DNA from: Saccharospirillum alexandrii_A
GTDB taxonomy: Bacteria; Pseudomonadota; Gammaproteobacteria; Pseudomonadales; Natronospirillaceae
Reading direction: 5' to 3'
DNA: 64,000 bases
Assembly (NCBI RefSeq): GCF_043641555.1
Contig: NZ_JBHZRJ010000005.1
Coordinates: forward strand, 310,001-374,000
Position numbers and translations under genes: made by a program. How positions within the stretch are numbered: position 1 is the first letter of the stretch; every line of letters starts with the position of its first letter. Under the pieces are notes generated by a model. That model was not told the origin of the DNA. It was given only the letters and a program-made list of their open reading frames with translations, and searched no databases. Of this stretch, positions 54,434 through 64,000 are shown in pieces.

Positions 54434-55168
54434 ATGAACGCTGTTACCCAATTGCTCCAGTCCCACCGCTCGATTCGTGCCTTTACCGATAAACCGGTTC
54501 CGCAGACGCTGGTTGAAGATCTGATCCGTTGTGGCCAGGGTGCTGCGACGTCGAGCTTTATTCAGACGACGACAGTCATTCAGGTCACCGACCCGGAAAA
54601 GCGCGCCAAGCTGGCGGAATTGGGTAATAACCAGAAGTACATTAACGAAGCGCCGGTTTTCTTCGTGTTCTGTGCCGATATGAACCGCCACAAGCAAGCC
54701 TGCGAGATGCACGATGCCCCCATGCTGAGCGGTTTTACCGAGCAGTTCCTGACTGCGTCGGTCGATGCGGCTTTGTTTGCCCAGAACCTGGTCGTCGCAG
54801 CCGAATCCCAGGACCTCGGCATTTGCTACATCGGTGCGTTGCGCAACAACCCGCAAGGCGTCAGCGAGGTGCTTGGCCTGCCCGACCTGGTCTACCCGGT
54901 CTTCGGCCTCTGCATCGGCTACCCGGATCAGAACCCGGAGGTCAAACCCCGGCTGCCGGTCTCGGTGGTGCTGAAGCAAAACGGTTATGAGCCAGACGAT
55001 GTTGCGACGGTGAAAGACTACGACGAACACGTCCGCCACTACTACGCGACCCGCAGCGGCAATCCGAAGAGCCAGAGCTGGAGCGAGCAGATCTCAGGCA
55101 TGCTGCAAAAAGAAGCGCGGCCACATATGTTGCCGTTCTTGCAGAAGCGTGGGTTTTTGTTGAAGTAA
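54434..55168 (+). CDS. Oxygen-insensitive NADPH nitroreductase, NfsA type
   Basis: 244 residues (E. coli NfsA 240). FMN-binding N-terminus 'LLQSHRSIRAFTDKPVP', 'AATSSFIQTTTVIQVTD', 'AALFAQNLVVAAESQDLGICYIGALRNNP' and 'GLCIGYPDQNPEVKPRLP' follow NfsA. Reduces nitroaromatics and quinones in two-electron steps with NADPH. CGGAG 7 nt before the ATG. Single gene. Confidence 0.9.
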   Translation: MNAVTQLLQSHRSIRAFTDKPVPQTLVEDLIRCGQGAATSSFIQTTTVIQVTDPEKRAKLAELGNNQKYINEAPVFFVFCADMNRHKQACEMHDAPMLSGFTEQFLTASVDAALFAQNLVVAAESQDLGICYIGALRNNPQGVSEVLGLPDLVYPVFGLCIGYPDQNPEVKPRLPVSVVLKQNGYEPDDVATVKDYDEHVRHYYATRSGNPKSQSWSEQISGMLQKEARPHMLPFLQKRGFLLK

Positions 55169-55216
55169 GATGCTTAACCAACCTTGGCCCGGCGTATTGT
55201 CGGGCTTGGGGCTGCC

Positions 55217-55437
55217 AGTGTCATGACTTGGAAATTCGATGGCCAACAAGGCTGAAAGATTTCTTTGACTTCGGTGCCAAACGGACCACCGCGCACGCCT
55301 ACTGGAGGTACGCCGTGAACCCATCCATGGGGGCTCGACGATCGCATCCCTGCGATCTAACGACCTCCAGTAGGCGCACCCGGCGGCCCTTAGTTCATTA
55401 GTGGTTCAATAATCAAGAATTTCCAAGTCATGACACT
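55217..55437 (+). repeat. Palindromic element, type 3, full length with terminal repeats
   Basis: Perfect 21-bp terminal inverted repeats beginning AGTGTCATGACTTGGAAATT at 55217 and closing at 55417-55437. Internal flank TTTGACTTCGGTGCCAAACG matches the type 3 copy at 37140. Core arms GGACCACCGCGCACGCCTAC..GGAGGT and complement; inner hairpin GATCGCATCCCTGCGATC. Confidence 0.9.
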
Positions 55438-55473
55438 AGCGATTCGTCCCGGCACCAACTTCACCACTTACTT

Positions 55474-57060
55474 CTAAACCATCCACAAAACCATTTCTTG
55501 CGGCTGCTCCAAAAGCGCTTTCCAGTCATTGCAGAAACGAGCAATGGTACCGCCGTCCAACACCCGGTGATCACCAGACCAACTAACCTGGATAATGTCC
55601 CGAATTTCGAGTTCATCATCGTTGTTGGGTCTTGGCAGGCGTTGCAGGCGACCGATGCCCACGATCGCCACTTCGGGCGCATTGACGATGGGTGTGGTGA
55701 CGGTACCGCCAATGGAACCGATGTTGGACACGGTGATGGTGCCACCTTTCAAGTCGTCCGGGCTCAGGCGCCCTGCTCGGCCGGCTTCGGTCAGGCGCTT
55801 TATTTCGTCAGCCAGTTCGAGCAGGCTCAGGTTTTGAACGCCTTTGATGTTCGGCACCAGCAGGCCCATGGGTGAGTCCACCGCCATGCCGATGTTGTGG
55901 TCGGCGAACTGGTGGATCTCATCGCCCGCGTCGCTCATGTGGCTGTTCACAATGGTGTGGCGCTTGAGTGCGACGGACAGGCTCTTGATAAACAGGCTCA
56001 TCACCGTGAGTTTAACGCCCTGGCTTTCCAGTCGCTGGTTCAGCGAACGACGCAGCCGGGTCAGTTCGGTGACGTCGATTTCTTCTGAATAGGTAAAGTG
56101 CGGAATGGTTTGGGCCGAATGCATCATCTGCCGCGCCATGGCCGCGCGCATGCCTTTAACCGGAATCACCTCGACGTCGCCCTTGCTGGCCGATTTTGCT
56201 TTGGGCTTGGCCGACTCCGCTGGCTTGGTATTGGCTGCCGGTTCGTCTTCCAGTTGACCCATAAAGCGCAGCATGTCTTCTTTCAGTACGCGGCCATTCT
56301 TGCCGGATGCCGGCACGTTACCCAGCTCAATATCATGCTCCCGGGCGATGCGCCTCACGGCCGGAGTTGCCAGTACCTTGCGCCGGTTTTCATCGGTGCT
56401 GCTGATGCTCTGGCGCGTTTGCGTCACCGCTTCCGGTGCTTTGGGTTGAGCGACAGCCGGGGCGGTGGGTGCATGGCCTTCGTAATCGCTTAGCGCGAGC
56501 CGGAACAGGGGTGAGTGCACTTTGGCGATCTCGCCTTGTTCGACGTAGCGTTTTACGACGCGGCCTGCGTGTTTGGCAGGAATCTGCACCAGGGCCTTGT
56601 CGGTTTGTACATCGGCAACCGGTTGGTCTTCGGTGACGGTATCGCCTTCTTCGACCAGCCATTCCACCAGTTCGCATTCAACGATGCCTTCGCCGATATC
56701 CGGCAGAATAAAGTCTTCTTCGTAATCGTTTTGCGTTACGGGTTGAGCGGTCGGTTGCGCTGCTTCCGGTGTTTCCGACTGTGCCTTTTGGTCCATCTTA
56801 TTCGTGGCAACCGGCGCTTCGTCGGCGATTTCCAATGCGAACAGAGGCGCATGTACTTTCGCTATCTCGCCCTGTTCAACATAACGTTTCAGCACCCGGC
56901 CCGCATGCTTGGCGGGTATCTGTACCAGGGCCTTGTCGGTTTGCACATCGGCTACCGGCTGGTCTTCGATCACGGTGTCGCCTTCTTCAACCAGCCATTC
57001 CACCAGTTCACACTCAACAATGCCTTCGCCGATGTCCGGCAGGATAAAATCTTCTTTCAT
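55474..57060 (-). CDS. bkdB: Branched-chain 2-oxo acid dehydrogenase E2 with two lipoyl domains
   Basis: Dihydrolipoyl acyltransferase of the branched-chain 2-oxo acid dehydrogenase complex. 528 residues: lipoyl domain 1 (about 3-78), linker, lipoyl domain 2 (about 115-190), peripheral-subunit-binding domain (about 232-268, 'LATPAVRRIAREHDIELGNV'), catalytic domain (about 300-528) with 'QVSWSGDHRVLDGGT'. The lipoyl Lys is in 'VQTDKALVQIPAKHAGRV' in both copies, which are almost identical in protein but differ by synonymous changes in DNA. Pseudomonas BkdB has one lipoyl domain. Follows bkdA2 after 11 bases. Confidence 0.95.
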   Translation of the reverse strand: MKEDFILPDIGEGIVECELVEWLVEEGDTVIEDQPVADVQTDKALVQIPAKHAGRVLKRYVEQGEIAKVHAPLFALEIADEAPVATNKMDQKAQSETPEAAQPTAQPVTQNDYEEDFILPDIGEGIVECELVEWLVEEGDTVTEDQPVADVQTDKALVQIPAKHAGRVVKRYVEQGEIAKVHSPLFRLALSDYEGHAPTAPAVAQPKAPEAVTQTRQSISSTDENRRKVLATPAVRRIAREHDIELGNVPASGKNGRVLKEDMLRFMGQLEDEPAANTKPAESAKPKAKSASKGDVEVIPVKGMRAAMARQMMHSAQTIPHFTYSEEIDVTELTRLRRSLNQRLESQGVKLTVMSLFIKSLSVALKRHTIVNSHMSDAGDEIHQFADHNIGMAVDSPMGLLVPNIKGVQNLSLLELADEIKRLTEAGRAGRLSPDDLKGGTITVSNIGSIGGTVTTPIVNAPEVAIVGIGRLQRLPRPNNDDELEIRDIIQVSWSGDHRVLDGGTIARFCNDWKALLEQPQEMVLWMV

Positions 57061-57071
57061 GGTCCTGCTCC

Positions 57072-58049
57072 TTAATAATTCATCGTGGCGACAATGGCTT
57101 CAAAAACCTTGGTCTCATCTGGCATGTATTCGGCCTCATGAGACAACGGATACGGCACATCGAGCCCACAGACGCGATTCACCGGGGCTTCGAGATGCAA
57201 AAATGCCTGTTCCTGAACAGTAGCGGCGATCTCGGCGCCGAAGCCGTTGGTCAGCGGGGCTTCGTGGGTGACGACCAGGCGGCCGGTTTTCTTCACCGAG
57301 GCGACCACCGCATCGACATCCCAGGGCAAGATGCTGCGCAGGTCGATGACTTCGCAATCGATCCCTTCTTTCTCTGCCCGCTCGGCAGCCTTACTGGCCA
57401 CTTCCATCTGGGCGCCCCAGGCGAGCAGGGTGCAATCCTGCCCTTCACGCACCGTTTCGGCTACGCCGATGGGCAGCTCATAATCCTCTTCAGGCACGTC
57501 ACCCACGGCAGCGCGGTACAAACGCTTCGGTTCAAAGAAGATCACCGGGTTGTCGTCACGAATCGAGGCCAGCAACAACCCTTTCGCCTGATGCGGGTTG
57601 CGCGGCACAACAATTTTCAAACCCGGAGTGTGCGCGAAGTACGCTTCAGGGCTTTGCGAATGATAGTGCCCGCCGCGAATACCACCGCCGTAAGGCGTGC
57701 GAATGGTCAGGCCACCAACGTTAAATTCGTTACCGCTGCGGTAGCGAAACTTGGCGGTTTCGTTCACGATCTGGTCGAACGCCGGAAAGATGTAATCGCC
57801 AAACTGAATTTCAGCGATGGCCTTGTGCCCTTGCGACGCCAGGCCATTGGCAAAGCCAACAATGCCCTGTTCGGTCAGCGGTGTATTAAAACAACGCGCC
57901 CGGCCAAACTTTTCCTGCAAGTGGCTGGTCGCCCGGAACACGCCACCAAAATGGCCAACGTCTTCGCCAAAGCAGACGACTTTATCGTCTTTTTCCATGG
58001 CGGTGATCAGGGCGTTGTTGATCGCCTGTAACAGATTCATCTGACTCAT
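57072..58049 (-). CDS. bkdA2: Branched-chain 2-oxo acid dehydrogenase E1 beta subunit
   Basis: 325 residues. Transketolase-like beta subunit of the thiamine-dependent decarboxylase: 'FGEDVGHFGGVFRATSHLQEKFG', 'FNTPLTEQGIVGFANGLA', 'AEIQFGDYIFPAFDQIVNE', 'GGGIRGGHYHSQSPEAYFAHTPGLK'. The ATG overlaps the stop of bkdA1 by 4 bases (ATGA), so the two subunits are translationally coupled. Confidence 0.96.
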   Translation of the reverse strand: MSQMNLLQAINNALITAMEKDDKVVCFGEDVGHFGGVFRATSHLQEKFGRARCFNTPLTEQGIVGFANGLASQGHKAIAEIQFGDYIFPAFDQIVNETAKFRYRSGNEFNVGGLTIRTPYGGGIRGGHYHSQSPEAYFAHTPGLKIVVPRNPHQAKGLLLASIRDDNPVIFFEPKRLYRAAVGDVPEEDYELPIGVAETVREGQDCTLLAWGAQMEVASKAAERAEKEGIDCEVIDLRSILPWDVDAVVASVKKTGRLVVTHEAPLTNGFGAEIAATVQEQAFLHLEAPVNRVCGLDVPYPLSHEAEYMPDETKVFEAIVATMNY

Positions 58050-59212
58050 GCGTCCAACCTCCCTGATGTTTTTGGATACTGATCCGGGTATTTGCGCATG
58101 TGCGCTTTCAGCTGTTTCAGCTGCTGACGCAAATGCGGTGTGGGTTCATCGTAAACGTCGGTAATCAGGTGATCGATGGTCGGGACCGGCCGTTTTTCGG
58201 CGGCTTTCATCGCGGCCAGAATGTTGGCCCGGTGTTCGGCGTAGAGGGTCTTCTCCTGCTCATCACTCCACCAACCCTTGTTCGTTAGCCAGTGCTTGTA
58301 GCGCAGTATCGGGTCTTTCTTGGCCCACTGGGCTTCTTCATCTTTGGAGCGATAACCGGTCGGGTCATCGGACGTGGAGTGCGCGCCGAGCCGATACGAC
58401 ATGGCTTCAATCAACACCGGTGCATTGTGTTCCAACGCATAGGCTCGCGCTGCAGCGGTCGCCGCATAAACTGCGAGCAAGTCGTTACCGTCAACCCGCA
58501 TCGTAGCAATACCATACCCAATGCCACGCGAGGCAACGCCATCACCACTGAACTGCTCGGCCGAAGGCGTGGAAATCGCATAACCGTTGTTGCGACACAA
58601 AAAAATCGCCGGGCATTTCAGCACCGCCGCCATGTTCAGGCCGGCATGAAAGTCCCCCTCACTGGCCGCGCCTTCACCAAAATAACAAATGGTGCAGGCA
58701 TCAAGGCCGTCGAGTTTCTGGCCATAGGCATAACCGGCGGCTTGAGGAATCTGAGTACCGAGGGGCGAGGAAATGGTGTTGTAATTCAGCGCTTTGCTGC
58801 CGTAGTGAATCGGCATCTGGCGGCCCTTGCCGAGATCGCGCTCATTGGAAAAGCACTGATCCATAAACTGGTCGACACTGAACCCCCGGTGGCGCAAAGC
58901 GCCCTGCTCCCGATACTGGGCAAAGATCATATCCTGAGGCTTCAGCGCACCCGCACTACCCACACTCGCGGCTTCTTCACCCAGCGAGGCCAGATAAAAC
59001 GGAATGCGACCCTGGCGCTGCGCCCCAACCATGCGTTCATCCAACACGCGAATAAACACCAGGTCGTCGTACAGCTTCAACGCCATCGCTTTATCAAGCT
59101 CAGGCTCCTGCGCACCCTTATACAAGGTGCCGTCCTGCTTCAATACTTTAAAGGTGGGGATATCGAGGGCATCGCCCAGCACAAAGCCTGGCTTATGGAT
59201 GCTTTTACTCAT
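58046..59212 (-). CDS. bkdA1: Branched-chain 2-oxo acid dehydrogenase E1 alpha subunit
   Basis: 388 residues. Thiamine diphosphate-binding 'CYFGEGAASEGDFHAGLNMAAV' through 'CRNNGYAIS', and the phosphorylation-loop-like 'YRLGAHSTSDDPTGYRSKDE' of branched-chain E1 alpha. Decarboxylates 2-oxoisocaproate, 2-oxoisovalerate and 2-oxo-3-methylvalerate. First gene of bkdA1-bkdA2-bkdB; AGGA about 9 nt upstream. The E3 gene (lpdV) that ends this operon in Pseudomonas is absent, so E3 must come from elsewhere. Confidence 0.96.
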   Translation of the reverse strand: MSKSIHKPGFVLGDALDIPTFKVLKQDGTLYKGAQEPELDKAMALKLYDDLVFIRVLDERMVGAQRQGRIPFYLASLGEEAASVGSAGALKPQDMIFAQYREQGALRHRGFSVDQFMDQCFSNERDLGKGRQMPIHYGSKALNYNTISSPLGTQIPQAAGYAYGQKLDGLDACTICYFGEGAASEGDFHAGLNMAAVLKCPAIFLCRNNGYAISTPSAEQFSGDGVASRGIGYGIATMRVDGNDLLAVYAATAAARAYALEHNAPVLIEAMSYRLGAHSTSDDPTGYRSKDEEAQWAKKDPILRYKHWLTNKGWWSDEQEKTLYAEHRANILAAMKAAEKRPVPTIDHLITDVYDEPTPHLRQQLKQLKAHMRKYPDQYPKTSGRLDA

Positions 59213-59407
59213 AGGACCCGTTCCTGTTCTTATAGTTTATTAACATTCAGACCGCCTTTTGGGCGCTCCCGCTTTATGTTCTATGTTGCCCAGGGGATCA
59301 CCCCGGTTCTGGTTAGCTTAGGGGCTAATCGTTGGGTTGGCAGCCACTTCTGTGTACATGGCATGCGTTACCCTGTTGGGCTGGGTTTACGGTTGTGGCT
59401 TTGGGCC

Positions 59408-59522
59408 GCGATGGGCGCCGGGTACAGCCTTGGCGGGTCGCTGTGAATACCTCCATGTAAGCTCGGCGGTCACCTTCCATGGTGACCGACGCCCCGCCAA
59501 GGCTGCACCCGACACCCATCGC
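59408..59522 (+). repeat. Palindromic element, type 2
   Basis: Arms of about 30 bp, GCGATGGGCGCCGGGTACAG..GGCGGG and complement. Box GTGAATACCTCCATGTAAGCT and inner hairpin GGTCACCTTCCATGGTGACC. The box links type 2 to type 4. First member of a pair. Confidence 0.87.
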
Positions 59523-59637
59523 TGGTCTTGGGTGGTTACTCCCAACACTCATTCAAAACCGCAAGTTAATCTTCACCAGTGCGCTCAGTTTGCTACTCCT
59601 GATCGCTTTTTCATTTTCGCAACCATGGCAGGCGCAA

Positions 59638-59746
59638 GGGAATGTTGGGTATACCTTTTGTGGGCCGTTAGACCGCATGGATGCGGTCTCCGAGCCCCCA
59701 TGGATGGGTTTACGGCGTGCCCACAAAAGGTATACCCGACGTTCCC
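59638..59746 (-). repeat. Palindromic element, type 3
   Basis: Arms GGGTATACCTTTTGTGGGC and GCCCACAAAAGGTATACCC are perfect complements and continue outward imperfectly. Inner hairpin GACCGCATGGATGCGGTC. Right flank CTCCCAGGCAGCTA as after the copy at 7616. Ends 38 bases before the liuE 3' end. Confidence 0.88.
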
Positions 59747-59784
59747 CACAATCTCCCAGGCAGCTATACAACTTGCCACAGCCC

Positions 59785-60671
59785 TCAACCCATAGCCTGG
59801 TTAACCTTGGAAGGCACGGGCTTGCCTAGCTTTTCAAACAACCACCGACCTGTAGCCGCCAGCTCCTCAAGGTCGACGCCGGTATCGAAGCCCTCGTTTT
59901 CCAGAAGGTAGACCACTTCTTCGGTCGCGACATTGCCGCTGGCCCCGGGCGCATAGGGGCAGCCGCCGGCACCGCCGACGCTGCTGTCGAAGGTGCGAAT
60001 GCCGAGGTCCAAACCAGCCATGATGTTGGCGGCGGCCATGCCATAGGTGTCGTGGCAGTGGAGCGCCAGTTGGTCGGCGTCGTGTTCGGCCAGCAACGCG
60101 GTGAGGACGGCTTTGATTTGGCGTGGCGTGCCGCGACCGATGGTGTCGCCCAGGCTGACTTCGTAGCAGCCCATATCAAACAGGGCGCGGACCACCGGCA
60201 GCACCTGCGCTGGGGTGATTTCGCCTTCGTAGGGGCAGGCGACCAGGCAGCTGACGTAGCCGCGTACGCGGACGTCGGCGGCCAGTGCCTGTTCTGCTAC
60301 CGGTTTGAAACGGGCCAGGCTCTCTTTGATGGAGCAGTTGATGTTTTTCTGACTGAAGGTCTCGCTGGCGGCCCCGAAAATAGCAATGTCTTTCGCGGCG
60401 CAGGCCCGGGCGGCTTCCCAGCCTTTCAGGTTCGGGACCAGTACCGGGTAGCGCTCGACATTGTTTAGATCAAGCCCAGCCAGGACCTGATCGGTTCCGC
60501 TCATTTGCGGGACCCATTTGGGCGAAACGAAACTGCCTGCCTCGACGGTTGTTAAGCCTGCCTCGACTAACCGCCGAATCAGCTCCAGCCGGTCAGCGAC
60601 CGACAGGGGCGTCGATTCATTTTGCAGGCCGTCACGCGGCCCGACTTCAACGAGATTTACCGCGGGTCTGC

Positions 60672-60675
<4 letters not shown>
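59785..60675 (-). CDS. liuE: Hydroxymethylglutaryl-CoA lyase
   Basis: Cleaves HMG-CoA to acetoacetate and acetyl-CoA, the last step of leucine breakdown. 296 residues, TIM barrel: 'EVGPRDGLQNE' (Arg and Asp of the active site), 'YEVSLGDTIGRGTP', metal-binding 'LHCHDTYGMA' and the flexible-loop 'GGAGGCPYAPGASGNVATEEVVY' with the catalytic Cys. Its ATG overlaps the liuD stop by 4 bases. Confidence 0.95.
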
Positions 60676-62653
<1,978 letters not shown>

Positions 62654-62657
<4 letters not shown>

Positions 62658-63439
62658 GAGGGTTCAATCCAGTTCGGGTTGCGCTTGTCGAGAAAGGCGG
62701 TCAGTCCTTCCTGGCCTTCGGTACCGACGCGCTGGCGGCCGATGCGCTCGGCCAGTTCATCCATCAGCGCTTCATCAACCGAGCGCTGGGCAACGTCTTT
62801 TACCAGGGCTTTGGCCATGGCCTGCGCTTCGGGGCCACCAGCGGTCAGATCGCTAAGCAGTCGCGACAGCTCGGTGGTTAAGTCTTCTTCATCGACGACT
62901 TCGTGCACCAGGCCCATGGCACGAGCTTTCTGTGCAGAAAAACGTTCACCCGTCTGGAAATACCGGCGCGCCTGCCGTGCGCCCATGGCTCGCACCACAA
63001 AAGGCGAAATGGTCGCTGGGGTCAAACCAAGCCGCACTTCACTCAGTGCAAAAAACGCATTTTTGGTGGCCAGCACAATGTCACAACAAGCCAGCAAGCC
63101 AACGCCACCACCCATGGCCGCCCCCTGGGTAACCCCCACCAGAGGTTTGCGACAGGCATCGAGTTTCTGCATCAGCGTTGCCAGCTTGCGCGCGTCGTCC
63201 CTGTTTTCGGTTTCGGTGCGATCTTTCATCGCTCGCATCCAGTTCAAATCGGCACCGGCACTGAAATGTTTGCCTTCGGCTTGCAACACCAACACTCGAA
63301 CCGCCGGGTTGGCATCAAGTGCGTCAATCTCATGCGTCAATTCAGCAATCAGTTCCGCACCAAAGGCGTTGCGAACCTCGGGCCGATTCAAAGTCAGATA
63401 AGCAACAACGCCTTCGTGTCGAACAGTTAATACCTGCAT
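62654..63439 (-). CDS. liuC: Methylglutaconyl-CoA hydratase
   Basis: Hydrates 3-methylglutaconyl-CoA to HMG-CoA. 261 residues, crotonase fold: 'LTLNRPEVRNAFGAELIAEL', 'GKHFSAGADLNWMRAM' and 'GAAMGGGVGLLACCDIVLATKNAFF'; 'SEVRLGLTPATISPFVVRAMG' is typical of the LiuC/AtuE type. AGGAG 6 nt before the ATG. Separated from liuB by 208 bases that hold a palindromic element, so it may have its own promoter or be read through. Confidence 0.92.
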
Positions 63440-63461
63440 AACGACTCCTGTCTCAATCCTT

Positions 63462-63641
63462 CAAGTTTCAGAGTTGGCCAATAGCTGAGTGCCAGAGGTC
63501 GGGTGTGTCTATCCGGGGAAGTCCGCAACATGGATGTTGCGGTCTAGGCCCCATGGACGGGTTCACGCCGACCCCGGAGAGGCATACCCGACCTCTGGTA
63601 CGGACTCCTGGTACATCAGCTAAGCGAGCCTCCGAAACTTG
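63462..63641 (-). repeat. Palindromic element, type 1, full length, between liuB and liuC
   Basis: Ends CAAGTTTCAGAG (63462) and CTCCGAAACTTG (63630-63641). Core arms GCCAGAGGTCGGGTGTGTCT.. and complement with three or four mismatches. Inner hairpin CCGCAACATGGATGTTGCGG. The right end is 6 bases from the liuB stop. Confidence 0.9.
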
Positions 63642-63647
63642 AGTCAA

Positions 63648-64000
63648 TTACATTCTGAACACGCCATAGCGTGTTGGCTCTGTTGGCGCATTGCGACTGG
63701 CCGAGAGTGCCAGTGCAAGCACGGCACGGGTGTCGGCCGGGTCGATCATTCCGTCATCCCAGAGTCGACCCGTGGCGTAATAGGGGTCACCTTGGGTTTC
63801 ATATTGCGCCTGAATCGGTGCTTTGAATTCGGCCAGTTCCGCCTCGCTCATCGGGTCACCCGCTGCGGCTTTCTGGTCGGCTTTTACAGTGGCCAAAACG
63901 TTCGCAGCCTGTTCACCACCCATGACTGAAATACGCGCATTGGGCCAGGTCCACAGGAACCTGGGGTCGTAAGCGCGGCCGCACATGCCGTAATTACCCG
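63648..64000 (-). CDS. liuB: Methylcrotonoyl-CoA carboxylase beta subunit (C-terminal part)
   Basis: C-terminal 116 or so residues of the carboxyltransferase subunit; the gene runs off the right edge. 'GNYGMCGRAYDPRFLWTWP' followed by 'ARISVMGGEQAANVLATV' and 'GRLWDDGMIDPADTRAVL' are diagnostic of MccB/LiuB. Works with LiuD on 3-methylcrotonyl-CoA. Upstream gene of the liuBCDE series. Confidence 0.95.
   Translation of the reverse strand, partial: GNYGMCGRAYDPRFLWTWPNARISVMGGEQAANVLATVKADQKAAAGDPMSEAELAEFKAPIQAQYETQGDPYYATGRLWDDGMIDPADTRAVLALALSASRNAPTEPTRYGVFRM

Noticed and set aside
59479..59829. Open frame across two palindromic elements after bkdA1
   Set aside because: Most of it is element sequence; no ribosome site and no family resemblance.

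Overview
The window (GC-rich, dense operons, tRNA-Leu with encoded CCA) looks like the chromosome of a heterotrophic marine gammaproteobacterium. E. coli-type MalEFG, SerA, PsuKG, EttA and GcvTHP proteins together with leucine/branched-chain catabolism (liu, bkd), an aromatic-acid TRAP locus and several c-di-GMP and chemotaxis proteins suggest an Oceanospirillales-like organism such as Saccharospirillum or Reinekea. That placement is inference from gene content; no rRNA is present.

Layout. 0-5 kb: partial FAH-family hydrolase, then malG-malF-malE on the minus strand (maltose/maltodextrin ABC importer without malK). 5-13 kb: lipoprotein, serA, a eukaryotic-type protein kinase, a SpoU RNA methylase coupled to an FAD dehydrogenase, rlmE. 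13-18 kb: ettA, a PAS-GGDEF-EAL protein, tRNA-Leu(UAG). 18-21.7 kb: psuK (with fused HTH) and psuG for pseudouridine breakdown, then a periplasmic binding protein and a lipoprotein. 21.7-28 kb: glycine cleavage genes (gcvT leftward, gcvH-gcvP rightward) around an XRE-cupin regulator; GTTTC-N6-GAAA palindromes lie in front of both gcvT and gcvH. 28-37 kb: GAF-GGDEF, two chemoreceptors, a GGDEF-EAL protein behind a perfect CRP-type site, a MITE, rhlE. 37-51 kb: a locus whose enzymes add up to uptake and side-chain beta-oxidation of hydroxycinnamates: tannase/feruloyl-esterase-like hydrolase, aroyl-CoA-type thioesterase, feruloyl-CoA-synthase-like ligase, acyl-CoA dehydrogenase, SDR, thiolase, enoyl-CoA hydratase, TRAP transporter DctPQM, MarR regulator. 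51-55 kb: GNAT-nitrilase fusion, 2OG-Fe(II) oxygenase-like protein, NfsA-type nitroreductase. 55-64 kb: bkdA1-bkdA2-bkdB and liuB-liuC-liuD-liuE for leucine/valine/isoleucine breakdown.

The most unusual content is not a gene. Twenty-three intergenic palindromic elements (about 100 bp core; several extend to 175-220 bp with terminal inverted repeats) are scattered through the window. All share one plan: a long outer stem, a conserved box close to GTGAAYNCNTCCATG, an inner hairpin centred on CATCCATG, and the closing outer arm. I sort them into four types by arm and box sequence. Outer arms and inner stems differ between copies, yet each copy stays self-complementary. Five times two elements sit next to each other between two same-strand genes, always in the same relative orientation (left copy +, right copy -). 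I do not recognise a named family. They are analogous in form to ERIC and Correia elements. In three places (malE-malF, gcvH-gcvP, liuB-liuC) they lie inside apparent operons and would be transcribed.
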